Origin: Haladaptatus cibarius D43
GTDB lineage: Archaea; Halobacteriota; Halobacteria; Halobacteriales; Haladaptataceae
Reading direction: 5' to 3'
NCBI RefSeq assembly: GCF_000710615.1
Contig: NZ_JDTH01000001.1
Coordinates: 682,001-746,000, forward strand
Length of the DNA stretch: 64,000 nucleotides
Both the position numbers and the translations under genes were made by a program. Positions within the stretch are counted from its first letter, which is position 1. Every line of letters starts with the position of its first letter. The notes under the pieces are model-generated. The model ran no database searches. It saw only the letters and a program-made list of their open reading frames with translations, and was not told the DNA's origin. This document shows positions 51,512 to 60,304 of the stretch, piece after piece.

Positions 51512-52717
51512 CTAATTGACGACCGTCGCCCGTTCTTCTACGGTTCCGGACACCGAAACTCCGGCGTTGATACGCACGCCAGACCCCACGAGCGTCCCCG
51601 GTTCGAAGCTCGCGTTGCCTCCGACGTGGACGCGGTCAGCGAGGAGCGCACCGAGTTGTTGGTCTTCGTAGATACTGCCGTTCGCCTGAACGGCAGTTGG
51701 CCCGCCGGGTATCGTACATCCTGCACCGAGACGGACGCCTTGGCCGGTGACACAGTCCACGAGTGTCGCGTTCGCACCAACCCGTGTATCGCTATCGAGA
51801 ACGGAATGTTGGACGACGGCGTTCGAACCGACTATCGTGTGCTGGCCGAGCGAGACGAACGGGCCGACGACCGCACCGGGACGAACGTCGCAGTCGGAAC
51901 CGACGACGACCGGCGGTTGAAGCACCGCCGAATCGTGAACTCGTGCGGTGTCCGCGACCCAAACGCGTTCGTCTCGGTGCGCTCCGCTTTGCGGGTTGCT
52001 CATCTGTTTTCGAACGAGCAGTTCCCTGTTTAGGTCGAGCAACTTCCACGGATGGGTTGCATTGACCCACAGACCGTCGGTTCGGACACCGTGGATTTCG
52101 ACATCCGCATCGGTGAGGCGAGAAAGCGTGTCCGTCAGTGATACCTCGCCCGCGACGGTCGGCGTGGCTTCGATGGCCTCGAAGATTCGCTCGTCAACGG
52201 CGTAGACGCCAGAATTGAGCAGTCGGTGCTCGTTGTCGGGCGATTCCGCAATTTTCCGAACGCGTGTTCCATCCAGTAGAACGGCGTCGTGTTCGCCAAT
52301 GGTGTCGCGCTCCACGACGCCGACTGCGGCAGTCGAGTCAGCGCGCGCGAATGCATCACGAACAGCTGAAACCGTCTTCGAGTCGATTATCTTGTCACCT
52401 TCAACGACGAGGAAGACGTCGTCTACCTCGTCGCGGGCGGCGAAAAGCGCGTGCCCGCTCCCGAGTTGTTTGTCCTGTTCGACGTAGTTGATTCCCACTC
52501 CGCGATGTTCCGAGCCGAAGTGGTCGCGCACGCAATTTCCGCGGTATCCCACCACGAGATGGATTTGTCTCACTCCAGCTTCCACGAGCGCGTCGAGAAC
52601 GTGTTCCAGTATCGGACGAGTCGCCGCAGGAAGCATCGGTTTCGGTCGGTGTCGAGTCAGTGGTCGAAGTCGTTTCCCTTCCCCCGCCGCCAACACGACA
52701 GCAGAACTGGCTGTCAT
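51512..52717 (-). CDS. GlmU-like sugar-1-phosphate nucleotidylyltransferase with left-handed beta-helix tail
   Basis: A 401-aa protein. The N-terminal part is a nucleotidyltransferase: AVVLAAGEGKRLRPLTRHRPKPMLP (nucleotide-binding loop), VEGDKIIDSK (metal-site Asp) and a GVYAVDERIFE-type segment. The C-terminal part has hexapeptide repeats (PGAVVGPFVSLGQHTIVGSNAVVQH and following), so it may have acetyltransferase activity as well. It activates a sugar phosphate to a UDP- or dTDP-sugar for glycans. Haloarchaeal AglF and GlmU relatives are the closest ideas. Confidence 0.88.
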   Translation of the reverse strand: MTASSAVVLAAGEGKRLRPLTRHRPKPMLPAATRPILEHVLDALVEAGVRQIHLVVGYRGNCVRDHFGSEHRGVGINYVEQDKQLGSGHALFAARDEVDDVFLVVEGDKIIDSKTVSAVRDAFARADSTAAVGVVERDTIGEHDAVLLDGTRVRKIAESPDNEHRLLNSGVYAVDERIFEAIEATPTVAGEVSLTDTLSRLTDADVEIHGVRTDGLWVNATHPWKLLDLNRELLVRKQMSNPQSGAHRDERVWVADTARVHDSAVLQPPVVVGSDCDVRPGAVVGPFVSLGQHTIVGSNAVVQHSVLDSDTRVGANATLVDCVTGQGVRLGAGCTIPGGPTAVQANGSIYEDQQLGALLADRVHVGGNASFEPGTLVGSGVRINAGVSVSGTVEERATVVN

Positions 52718-52806
52718 AGAGAGCAAAGTCAACGACCACCGATTTCAGCGTTCGGGGCGCACTCTCGGCGCGTTCGCGTTAAGATGGCATTAAAATGAAC
52801 GAAAAA

Positions 52807-52965
52807 TCACGCCGCGACGATAAGCTCACTCAACACCGCCAGCGCTCCGAGGCCGACCCAAACGCCGCAAAAGGCGAGTTGTTCGACCACCCGAAGCAAG
52901 CCATCGATAATGTGATAGCCGACGGCGGCACTGGCGACGAGGGCGACGAGCGACCGATTCGACAT
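52807..52965 (-). CDS. 52-aa putative two-helix membrane peptide
   Basis: ATG at 52965 to TGA at 52807-52809 encodes 52 residues: MSNRSLVALVASAAVGYHII, then a short polar link (DGLLRVVEQ), then LAFCGVWVGLGALAVLSELI. Two membrane helices are likely. It sits between the nucleotidyltransferase and the type IIG gene, and codon composition fits the region. No family is recognised. Confidence 0.5.
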   Translation of the reverse strand: MSNRSLVALVASAAVGYHIIDGLLRVVEQLAFCGVWVGLGALAVLSELIVAA

Positions 52966-53076
52966 TAGGTTGATGTGGTCGGTGGGAATGGAAAGGAATT
53001 CGATTTCGACGTCAGAGTTTGTTCTAGAGAGCGGTACACATTTATCCCCGGTCTGACTGTGTTTTCCTAACTAAAC

Positions 53077-56000
53077 ATGGCTGAGTTGGTGGACGCATCT
53101 CCGGAAGTCAAACGCGTTCTCGAATCGTTCCTTGACGATTTGGAAGGTCGGCTTTCGACGCACGATTTGGAAGACGTTTTACAGGATTCGTTTGGGAACC
53201 TCACGAGCAAGCATCTCGGGATGAAACCCGAAACGCACGCCGAGGAGAAGTTGATTTATCCACTCCTCGAAGCGGTCGGATTAGCGGTTGAAAAACAGCC
53301 GTATGGGGAAAAAGGCGGACAGGCCGCGTGGCCGGATTTTTCGCTGATGAATCTCGACACGTTGGTTATCGGTGAGAACAAGAAACTGAACGAAGTAGAA
53401 ACAGGAGTCCCAGAACTCAAGGATTATCTCGACAGGAAATCCATCGGAGCGGAGTACGGTATCGTCACGGACGGATTTACGTGGTATGTCAAAAAAATCG
53501 AACTCGGTGGCGACTTCACGGAGTATCCGGATGTCGAGGAAATCGACCTCCGCGAGGCGATTCTTTCGATTGCTCGTGAGAAGGAGTACATCGGTTCACG
53601 AGATGTTTCTCCCGTCGATGTTGATGATACGGTCACGGAGTTTGCCGAAACGTTCGGTCGAGATTCGTTCAATCATCGACTGTCCCAGACCGCGCCGCGA
53701 GAGATTCGGGACAAACGAAAACGCGACGTGGAGGCGTTTTACGAACTCTACATCGAACTGTTGTTTGGTGAGAGTGACAAGCACGAATCGGAGTATGAGA
53801 CATGCCTGATGGACGACATCGAAGCACCGCCGGGGACGACCGAACGGGACAAACGTCTCTTTGCGATTTCGCTGATGAACCGCCTACTGTTCGTGAAGTT
53901 TCTCGAACAAAACGACATTCTGGACGACGGATTCCTGCGCGAGCGCGAACAGTTCTACTCGGAAAACGTCGAAGAAATTCCTGACTCACTCTATGATTTC
54001 GCGCTCAAACCGCTGTTCTACGACCTGTTGAACACGGACAAAGACGGCCGTCTCACGAAGCATCGGAACCCGGATTCGTGGTTTGACGAGGTGCCGTACC
54101 TCAACGGCGGTCTGTTCCGAGAGACGATTCCGCAGGAGGGGAAATTCACCGTTCGTGATCGAATCCTCCCCGAAATCATCACCGACCTCGTGGAGGGGAG
54201 CAACCTCGAACTGGACGGAAAGGAGTTCGACCCCGCGATTTTAGGGAGCGTGTTCGAGAAAACCATCAACCACATCGAACAGGAGCGAACCCAGAAGGAC
54301 ATCGGGGCGTACTACACGCCGAACGACGTGACGAAAATCGTCACCGAGCAGTCGGTTGACCCGAAAATCAAGGACGTACTGGCCGAGGTGTTCGCCGAGA
54401 GTGTCGGAGACGACGAGGAGGATATTACGCAAGCACGGAAATATTTCGACGGTGTCTCCCTCGCGGACGTGCTTTGGAACGTGGAGGAAGGAACGGAAAG
54501 TGTCCTCAATCCGGGGAAGAACCAGACCACAATCGACTTCGGGGACGAATCCACGCTCGAAACCGCGCTCGCGCAACTGCGCGAACTCAAGGTCATCGAC
54601 CCGGCGTGTGGTTCCGGCCATTTCCTCACCACGTCGATGGACGAAATCCATCGCGCACAAGAGTCGCTTTTGCGAGGGCTGAACGACGGTGATGCCCCGG
54701 AGGCGGAAGACCGATTCCGCGAAAAGAAGCAACTCGCGCTTCACTCGATTTACGGCGTGGACGTGGACAAGGTCGCGGCGGAAATCGCAAAGCTTCGCAT
54801 CTGGCTAAAAATCGTGGAGGACAACGGCTGGAAAGAGGCGTTCGGTCGCCTGCCGAACATCGACGTGAACATCACGGACGGAAATTCGCTGGTCGGACTC
54901 CCCATGACGGGGTCGTTCGACGACACCCACGCTTGGACGGACGACATGACCGAAGTCGAGGAAAAGCGAATCAGATACAAGGAAACAGGGGAGGGTGATC
55001 CCCGCGAAATCGAGGCGTTCATGGACGAAGAGGTTCGGCCCGAACTGAACCAGCAGTACCTCGATTTGTTCACCAAACCCGTCAAAACCAGCATCGAGGA
55101 CGAAGAGGAGTTCGAGCGCGTGATGCAGTCGCTCGAAGACGACACCCTCTACCCCGCAATTTCCCTCCTGCGAGTCAAACGCGAGGACGGCGACGCCTTC
55201 GGGGAGGACGAAACCGAAACTCTCGAAGACATCGGCTTTTCGGTGTACACGAAAAGTGCCAAAATCGACCTGTCGGAGTGGGAGAGTACGCAGAAGCGAA
55301 TCGCCACCAACGAGGGCGAGGAGTACGACGTAAGCGACTCCATCGAAACCTTCCGCGACCTCATTCAGGGCGAGTACGTTTTCTCGGAAGTCCAGCGCCG
55401 CCCCCTCAACTGCGATTTGGACGACATCCTCGGCAAGCCGTTCCACTGGGTCGCGGAGTTCCCCGAAGTCGCCGACGGAAACGGCAATTCGGCCGCCATC
55501 GACTTCGACATCGTGCTGGGCAACCCACCCTACGGGGACTTGCTGAGCGACGAAGAGAAGATGTTCATCTCCACCTACGAAACCAGCGACATCAACGACA
55601 TCTCCGCGAACTTCGTGGAACGACAGTTGCAGTTGCTTGAGGATGGTGGGTACTTCGGGAACGTGACGACGCTGAGATTGGTGTATCAGAGTTCGATGGA
55701 AGAGTTCCATGACCTACTGCGAGAGAATATGCCTGAATCAAAAATCGCCTGTTTCGCCAAACGTCCCACAAAAGTATTCGAAGGTGCGGAGGTTCGAATT
55801 GCGATTATTACTGGCAAAAAAGCAGATATAGAAGAGGGGGATATTCTCACAAGCGAATATCTCCGATTTAGCAAAAACGACAGAGATGAGCGCTTCTCAA
55901 TTCTGGAATATCAAGATGTGGATGGTCTGATTCTTCGGGATAAAATTGGCGGCAGCTCAGGCAAGTACGAAGTTCTCCCGAAGATAGGGAATGAAATGAT

Positions 56001-56562
56001 TCGAAATATCCTTCTCAAACTTCGTGAAAACTCAAGAGGTCAATCAAGCACCGTTTTCCGCGAGAGGATATTGGATGATGAAACCGAATATGTCGTTTGG
56101 CGACGTGAAGGTCTTGACTACTGGACGAATCCAATGTTGGGGGAACTGTATTCTGCTCGTGAAGTCAAACCGATGTACTTCGAAACTGAGCTTGAACAAC
56201 GAGGTGGATTCTTGCTTATTAGCTCTTCACTGTTCTATCTGTACTGGGTTGTTTACGGAAATATGCACCATCTCAACTGGGGTCAGATAGAAGCATTCCC
56301 ATTCCCGTCTCATGAAGAGCTTGAGAAACATGAAAAAGAGATATTTGAACTCTCTGAAGAACTTTGGACAGGAATGAAACAGGGATTCAACAAGGAACTG
56401 AATCAGTTCAACTACCAGCCACTCAAGCCGACAATCAATAAGGCAGAGAAAATTTTTGGAGAGATATATGATCTCTCCAAAGATGAAGTTCGCTATCTTC
56501 AGAAATACCACTCGCAGTACGGACGCTCTGGTTCAGACAACGAACAAATTTCTGAGTATTAG
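53077..56562 (+). CDS. Type IIG restriction-modification enzyme (Eco57I/BREX-PglX-like methyltransferase fused to nuclease)
   Basis: A 1161-aa single-chain enzyme. The N-terminal nuclease domain has WPDFSL with Asp87 and GENKK with Glu100 and Lys102, a PD-(D/E)xK-like arrangement. A helical connector follows. The N6-adenine methyltransferase has YYTPNDV, then IDPACGSGHFL (motif I, near 508) and VLGNPPYGD (motif IV, near 816). The last ~290 residues are a probable target-recognition domain. DNA composition changes within the gene: line 55441-55500 has 39 of 60 G/C, and line 55861-55920 has 25 of 60. This suggests the recognition part was swapped in by recombination. It protects host DNA by methylation and cuts foreign DNA. 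Confidence 0.88.
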   Translation: MAELVDASPEVKRVLESFLDDLEGRLSTHDLEDVLQDSFGNLTSKHLGMKPETHAEEKLIYPLLEAVGLAVEKQPYGEKGGQAAWPDFSLMNLDTLVIGENKKLNEVETGVPELKDYLDRKSIGAEYGIVTDGFTWYVKKIELGGDFTEYPDVEEIDLREAILSIAREKEYIGSRDVSPVDVDDTVTEFAETFGRDSFNHRLSQTAPREIRDKRKRDVEAFYELYIELLFGESDKHESEYETCLMDDIEAPPGTTERDKRLFAISLMNRLLFVKFLEQNDILDDGFLREREQFYSENVEEIPDSLYDFALKPLFYDLLNTDKDGRLTKHRNPDSWFDEVPYLNGGLFRETIPQEGKFTVRDRILPEIITDLVEGSNLELDGKEFDPAILGSVFEKTINHIEQERTQKDIGAYYTPNDVTKIVTEQSVDPKIKDVLAEVFAESVGDDEEDITQARKYFDGVSLADVLWNVEEGTESVLNPGKNQTTIDFGDESTLETALAQLRELKVIDPACGSGHFLTTSMDEIHRAQESLLRGLNDGDAPEAEDRFREKKQLALHSIYGVDVDKVAAEIAKLRIWLKIVEDNGWKEAFGRLPNIDVNITDGNSLVGLPMTGSFDDTHAWTDDMTEVEEKRIRYKETGEGDPREIEAFMDEEVRPELNQQYLDLFTKPVKTSIEDEEEFERVMQSLEDDTLYPAISLLRVKREDGDAFGEDETETLEDIGFSVYTKSAKIDLSEWESTQKRIATNEGEEYDVSDSIETFRDLIQGEYVFSEVQRRPLNCDLDDILGKPFHWVAEFPEVADGNGNSAAIDFDIVLGNPPYGDLLSDEEKMFISTYETSDINDISANFVERQLQLLEDGGYFGNVTTLRLVYQSSMEEFHDLLRENMPESKIACFAKRPTKVFEGAEVRIAIITGKKADIEEGDILTSEYLRFSKNDRDERFSILEYQDVDGLILRDKIGGSSGKYEVLPKIGNEMIRNILLKLRENSRGQSSTVFRERILDDETEYVVWRREGLDYWTNPMLGELYSAREVKPMYFETELEQRGGFLLISSSLFYLYWVVYGNMHHLNWGQIEAFPFPSHEELEKHEKEIFELSEELWTGMKQGFNKELNQFNYQPLKPTINKAEKIFGEIYDLSKDEVRYLQKYHSQYGRSGSDNEQISEY

Positions 56563-56563
56563 G

Positions 56564-58372
56564 CTATACGTCGAACTTTTCTTTCAAATGTTTGATTACT
56601 AGTTCTTCCCTTCTTTCAACGAACTCTGGGAAGTTCTCATAATCATAGAGTCGGCTTTCACTTGGAATCAAATGCGTCTCGAAATATTCACTGTCACGCG
56701 TTTTTATCCACTCTTTGAAATCTAAGTCACTTTTCTCAGCATTTTCTGTATCCGTCAATAGCTGTTTATTAGCAACACTGTCCCGGAGTTCGTGGCACTT
56801 CTGTGCCTGTTCGTAGGTGAGTCCATAATCGTCCATCAGTGTCTTTATTTTCAACTTTGACTTTGGGAATATGTGATCCTCATGATACTGAGACTCACGT
56901 CGTGCTGTATGCGGGTAGTGCATCAAGAGGAGGAGCGAGAAACCTTTCATACTCCTGTTCCGGAGCAGACTTCGAATTGTATCTTCGTCTAACCCGACGG
57001 GTCTTCCGTTTCCACGCAACTCTTCATTAATTTCCTCAATAGGGAATTCATCATTTTCTGCCCTCTGCAATGCTCGACGTGTACCCACTATCGGTTCCTC
57101 GCCAATCGAGAATGTTCCATTAACAATCATCGAACAGAGCCAGAATAGAATATTCCGCCTCGTCTCTTTCTTCACTTCAGAGCCGTCAACTAATTTCGGG
57201 TTACCATTCTTGTAGAAATAGTAGGCGATTGGGAGTGGTGCTCGAATGCTAGTCAATCTTTGCTTGTTGAAACCAAACTCAACGAGAAGATCAATCGCTC
57301 GTATTAAGGCCTCCCGAACGCCTCCTTGCTCCCAGTGATTTTTCATCACTTGAGCAGTCTCCTCGTCAAAACTTTTCAGACTATATCCTGCCGAAACATC
57401 TGAAAGAAGGAGTAGACCTCGTAACACTAAACTAACGTCAAATTTGAAATTCGCTTCTTCGTGTCTGTCGTTAAGTCGGTCTACGAAATGTGTCAATTCT
57501 TCACGAGCATCAATCCCATCTTCGTTACCATCCGCCCACTGTGAGGTAATTATTGATAGTAATATCTCTGTTTTGCTAAGTTGTGTTCCTCCTTCGTTCG
57601 CACGAATAAATATGTCTAAAACTCTGTCGTGGTTTTCCTTTGTCTCGGTGTGATATGTTATAGTATTTGTTTCGTGAATCGCATCGTATAATGACTCTAG
57701 ATTATGGAATATTTTTCGGAATTGATCGTTACCCAAGCCCAAGTCGGAAATTCTTTCATCAATCTCTCCTGACTCTTCATAGACGTCGTCCCTCTCGTTA
57801 AATGATAGAATCTTACTCACATCATACCAGTATTCCTCTGTTGAAGGGGAAGGATCACTCAAAAATTTAAATTCGTATTTTGCTTGTAACTCATCTTCTG
57901 AGATTGAATTTGGGTCGGATAAAAGATTCATATAGAGCTTTTTACGCTCCCAAGCATCAGGGTCTTTTCTCTTTTTGTATTTTTCCTTCTCTGTATATGA
58001 CCCAGTCAACCCAATAAGGAATGCAGTCAACCGTTGTTGACCATCAAGGACTAACGTTATTTCATCCGGAAATGATGGTTCAAACTCTTCATTAATTTTT
58101 GGATTATGATAATGTCTATCTGAAAATTGCTCTGGATGAATGCTATCTTCAATATAATGCTCTATAAATTTGTACTTTATTTGATTTTTAGCATATTCCC
58201 CTCGTATTTCCCAAAACAAAAGCGAACCAATTGGATAACCTCTGAGTACAGAGTCGAAAAGACGACGGATTTGGCCATTATTCCATACAAACTCACGTTG
58301 TATACCCGGCAAAAAAGTAGATGTATTTAGATTACGAACCGCATTAGCGATAGTCATCGACTGGAAAGACAT
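56564..58372 (-). CDS. DUF262/HNH (GmrSD-like) protein, probable defence nuclease
   Basis: A 602-aa protein with an N-terminal DUF262 domain (PGIQREFVWNNGQIRRLFDS and LDGQQRLTAF, GQQRLT near 111-116) and a C-terminal DUF1524 HNH-type domain (YHEDHIFPKSKL, His497-x2-His500). The GmrSD class cuts DNA with modified bases; other DUF262 proteins act as nucleases or nickases. The gene is AT-rich throughout (line 58141-58200 has 16 of 60 G/C), unlike the chromosome, so it is probably acquired. It is convergent with the type IIG gene with one base between stops. The ATG at 58372, with a TATA box ATTTAAATAT at 58396-58405, is preferred over a TTG at 58384. Confidence 0.87.
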   Translation of the reverse strand: MSFQSMTIANAVRNLNTSTFLPGIQREFVWNNGQIRRLFDSVLRGYPIGSLLFWEIRGEYAKNQIKYKFIEHYIEDSIHPEQFSDRHYHNPKINEEFEPSFPDEITLVLDGQQRLTAFLIGLTGSYTEKEKYKKRKDPDAWERKKLYMNLLSDPNSISEDELQAKYEFKFLSDPSPSTEEYWYDVSKILSFNERDDVYEESGEIDERISDLGLGNDQFRKIFHNLESLYDAIHETNTITYHTETKENHDRVLDIFIRANEGGTQLSKTEILLSIITSQWADGNEDGIDAREELTHFVDRLNDRHEEANFKFDVSLVLRGLLLLSDVSAGYSLKSFDEETAQVMKNHWEQGGVREALIRAIDLLVEFGFNKQRLTSIRAPLPIAYYFYKNGNPKLVDGSEVKKETRRNILFWLCSMIVNGTFSIGEEPIVGTRRALQRAENDEFPIEEINEELRGNGRPVGLDEDTIRSLLRNRSMKGFSLLLLMHYPHTARRESQYHEDHIFPKSKLKIKTLMDDYGLTYEQAQKCHELRDSVANKQLLTDTENAEKSDLDFKEWIKTRDSEYFETHLIPSESRLYDYENFPEFVERREELVIKHLKEKFDV

Positions 58373-58395
58373 AGTATGTGACAATGGTTGTGTCT

Positions 58396-58405
58396 ATTTA
58401 AATAT
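58396..58405 (-). promoter_or_regulatory. TATA box for the DUF262 gene
   Basis: ATTTAAATAT lies 24-33 bp upstream of the ATG at 58372 and supports that start. Confidence 0.55.
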
Positions 58406-58455
58406 TGTTCTCACAGGTGACGCAAGTTGCCCACGTTTTTGTATTTAAAATTCAG

Positions 58456-58713
58456 CTACTCGGCTTTCGTGAGTTCGTCGGCATCCAGTTCTTCATCTAA
58501 ATACTGCTCGCCGAGTTTGGTGATTCGATAGTAGCCACCCTCCCGCTTTTCGAGAAGACCATACCCTGTCAGTTCTCGACATCTCGCCCCGGCGTAGTTT
58601 CGATGAATGTCGATGTTTCGAGCGACAACTGCGGGAGGTACTTCCCCAGCATCGTGGATATATTCCAAAATCACGTCGTCTGCTGGTTTCATCCAGTCCG
58701 CGCGCTGGCGCAT
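58456..58713 (-). CDS. Small winged-helix protein (PhiH1-repressor-like)
   Basis: An 85-aa protein. The start MRQRADWMKPADDVILEYIH leads into a winged helix with helix-turn-helix VVARNIDIHRNYAGARCREL and the wing GYYRITKLGEQYL. Haloarchaeal phage PhiH1 repressor-like proteins share this size and the early R-x2-DWM motif. It is paralogous to the gene at 59649-59930. Its upstream region contains a palindrome (58788-58801) that may be its operator. A longer start at 58758 is possible but adds non-conserved residues. Confidence 0.85.
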   Translation of the reverse strand: MRQRADWMKPADDVILEYIHDAGEVPPAVVARNIDIHRNYAGARCRELTGYGLLEKREGGYYRITKLGEQYLDEELDADELTKAE

Positions 58714-58787
58714 GAGGTAATTCCGGCAGAAAGTACGCTTAACATCTCCGGTGCACATTGAAATAGGTCTTTACAAATCTACGAAAA

Positions 58788-58801
58788 TTTGCGAACGCAA
58801 A
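58788..58801. promoter_or_regulatory. Palindromic operator candidate TTTGCG-AA-CGCAAA
   Basis: A perfect 6-bp inverted repeat with a 2-bp centre, between the divergent wHTH gene (start 58713) and the 58916-59523 operon. It overlaps the edge of an A/T-rich promoter word (AAATATTTATATTCC at 58799-58813). It is well placed for repression or autoregulation by the wHTH protein. Confidence 0.5.
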
Positions 58802-58915
58802 TATTTATATTCCTATGGAATGACAATCAAATGGAAGCAGACGCTTCCAAGAGTCCGATGATGAAACCCCTTCGGCGGCTCAGGACTCGCGGGGCGGTGC
58901 TTTCGAGTGAAATCC

Positions 58916-59026
58916 ATGACCGAACTCATTCACACAGCGAACCGTCGGAGGGCCGAATCGAGCTACCGAATCCACCCTGACCGAACCATCCCAAATCAAC
59001 TCGAACGCGGGGGAGGCAACCGATGA
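58916..59026 (+). CDS. 36-aa small protein, translationally coupled
   Basis: ATG at 58916 to TGA at 59024-59026 gives MTELIHTANRRRAESSYRIH and a short end (QLERGGGNR). The stop overlaps the start of the next gene as ATGA, an arrangement that favours real translation. No family is recognised. An overlapping +1-frame ORF (about 58789-58980) is less convincing. Confidence 0.5.
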   Translation: MTELIHTANRRRAESSYRIHPDRTIPNQLERGGGNR

Positions 59027-59523
59027 CTGACGAGATGGAAAATTGGGAGCGAATCGGTCGCCAGACGCTCTGGCAGGCGCTCTCTCAGATGGGCGAGGAT
59101 TGCGAGCTGACGATTGACGAGGCCGCCGACGCGGTGTACTGGAGCCACGAACTCGCACCCGAGCAGGTCGAGACGATGCGCCAGTTGATGTTCGATTTGC
59201 AGTACGTCACGGAGGAGTATCTGGCGCGACTGTGCGCCGAAACGACGCCGTGGGAGGATTCGGAGAACCGAACGCCGTCGTGGAACTCGGCGGCGGTCAT
59301 GCCGGGGTACACCCGCCACGGTGCAGGTGTGGGTGCAAGTGTCGATGCAGGTTCGGATGCAGATGGGGATTCGACCACGGCGGACGAACGAGCCGAAAAC
59401 GAAGGGAATGGGAACGAAGAAGGCGAAAAAGGGGAGTGCGGAAACGAAGAGAACAGGGACGAAACCGAAACTGCAACCGCAAGTGAAACAGCAAGCGAAC
59501 CCGCAAATAGCAGAGACGCGTAG
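59023..59523 (+). CDS. Acidic-tail protein in wHTH cluster, unknown
   Basis: A 166-aa protein. The first ~90 residues form a helical domain (TLWQALSQMGEDCELTIDEA, VYWSHELAPEQVETMRQLMF and TEEYLARLC). The last ~70 residues are low-complexity Glu/Gly/Asn/Thr/Ala. It is coupled to the 36-aa gene by ATGA overlap and flanked by two related winged-helix genes. I do not recognise it; a role in a small regulatory or viral module is possible. Confidence 0.7.
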   Translation: MTDEMENWERIGRQTLWQALSQMGEDCELTIDEAADAVYWSHELAPEQVETMRQLMFDLQYVTEEYLARLCAETTPWEDSENRTPSWNSAAVMPGYTRHGAGVGASVDAGSDADGDSTTADERAENEGNGNEEGEKGECGNEENRDETETATASETASEPANSRDA

Positions 59524-59648
59524 TTCGAAACCCCTCGAACTACAAAATATTCGCCAGCTTTTCCTTCGTAGTCAATAACGACTATTTCTCTGAAATGGAT
59601 AGCTCACGTCACGCCGAATCCGGACGAATCCGGACGAATCCGGCGAAC

Positions 59649-59930
59649 TTACTCGTCGTTTCGGGTCAGTTCGCTCGCGTCCAACTCGCCCGCGAGGTAC
59701 GATTTTCCCTCGTCTGTGACCTGATAGAGTCCGTTGCCGAGGTTTCGCAGGAGGCCGTAGGCCGTGAGGGTGCGACAGCGTCGCCCGACGTATTTTGGGT
59801 GATAGTCCATCTCCGGGCCGAGTTCGGCCAAGCCGTCGGTAATCTGTGACGGCTGGTGGTTGCCGTAGTCGGCAAGAAACTCCATGATTCGCTCGTCAGC
59901 GTGTGCCATCCACTCCGCGTGTCGTCGCAT
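59649..59930 (-). CDS. Small winged-helix protein (PhiH1-repressor-like), paralog
   Basis: A 93-aa winged helix beginning MRRHAEWMAHADERIMEFLA. The helix-turn-helix lies in PKYVGRRCRTLTAYGLLRNL and the wing in GLYQVTDEGKSYL. It shares the pattern RxR/HAxWM...ADExIxE...GxRCRxLTxYGLL...YxxTxxGxxYL with the gene at 58456-58713, indicating gene duplication. It ends SELTRNDE. The ATG at 59930 is chosen; the long upstream frame is weak. Confidence 0.85.
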   Translation of the reverse strand: MRRHAEWMAHADERIMEFLADYGNHQPSQITDGLAELGPEMDYHPKYVGRRCRTLTAYGLLRNLGNGLYQVTDEGKSYLAGELDASELTRNDE

Positions 59931-60304
59931 ACCTTCGACAGTGGGTGGCGGCAGTATCACTGTACCGTCTGGGGATGTATAAGTTCCTAGAAGTAATCTA
60001 TAAGTTACCAAACTGTGAACAGTCGAATGCGGAGACAGGTCGTCGAGAGACGACATGGGAATGCACCACCACTCCACTCAATCACAATCGGTGTCTGTCT
60101 CCGCGCGTGTCGTCTGTCCACCTGTCCATCCACAACAGGAACAGACCGCCAAACCCGCATCGGTTCGGTCGATGGAGGGCCGAGCCAAGCGACACTCGAT
60201 GCGGGTGCTTTCCTTGTACACGACTGTTCGACTAAATCAGACGTTGACTGTTGACGCCGACTGAATCGGAAACCGGTTTACCGCGTGACTCCCACGGAAG
60301 CAAC
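59931..60304. other. Gene-free stretch before pus10
   Basis: These 374 bp include TATA-like words near 59978-59985 and 60000-60007 (TATAAGTT twice), upstream of the wHTH gene. A plus-strand frame at 60055-60264 would encode 69 residues (beginning MGMHHHSTQSQSVSV), but its composition is unconvincing. I see no tRNA or other RNA gene here. Confidence 0.4.

Noticed and set aside
53077-56562. BREX PglX methylase
   Set aside because: The protein has its own PD-(D/E)xK-type nuclease domain at the N-terminus, and no other BREX genes are nearby; type IIG fits better.
59616-59644. GAATCCGGAC repeated nearly three times in tandem
   Set aside because: Only about 29 bp long and next to two gene ends; likely slippage rather than a CRISPR or iteron array.
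60055-60264. 69-aa ORF with three leading His before pus10
   Set aside because: His/Ser/Gln-rich start, no promoter-like box at a useful distance and no homology I recognise.
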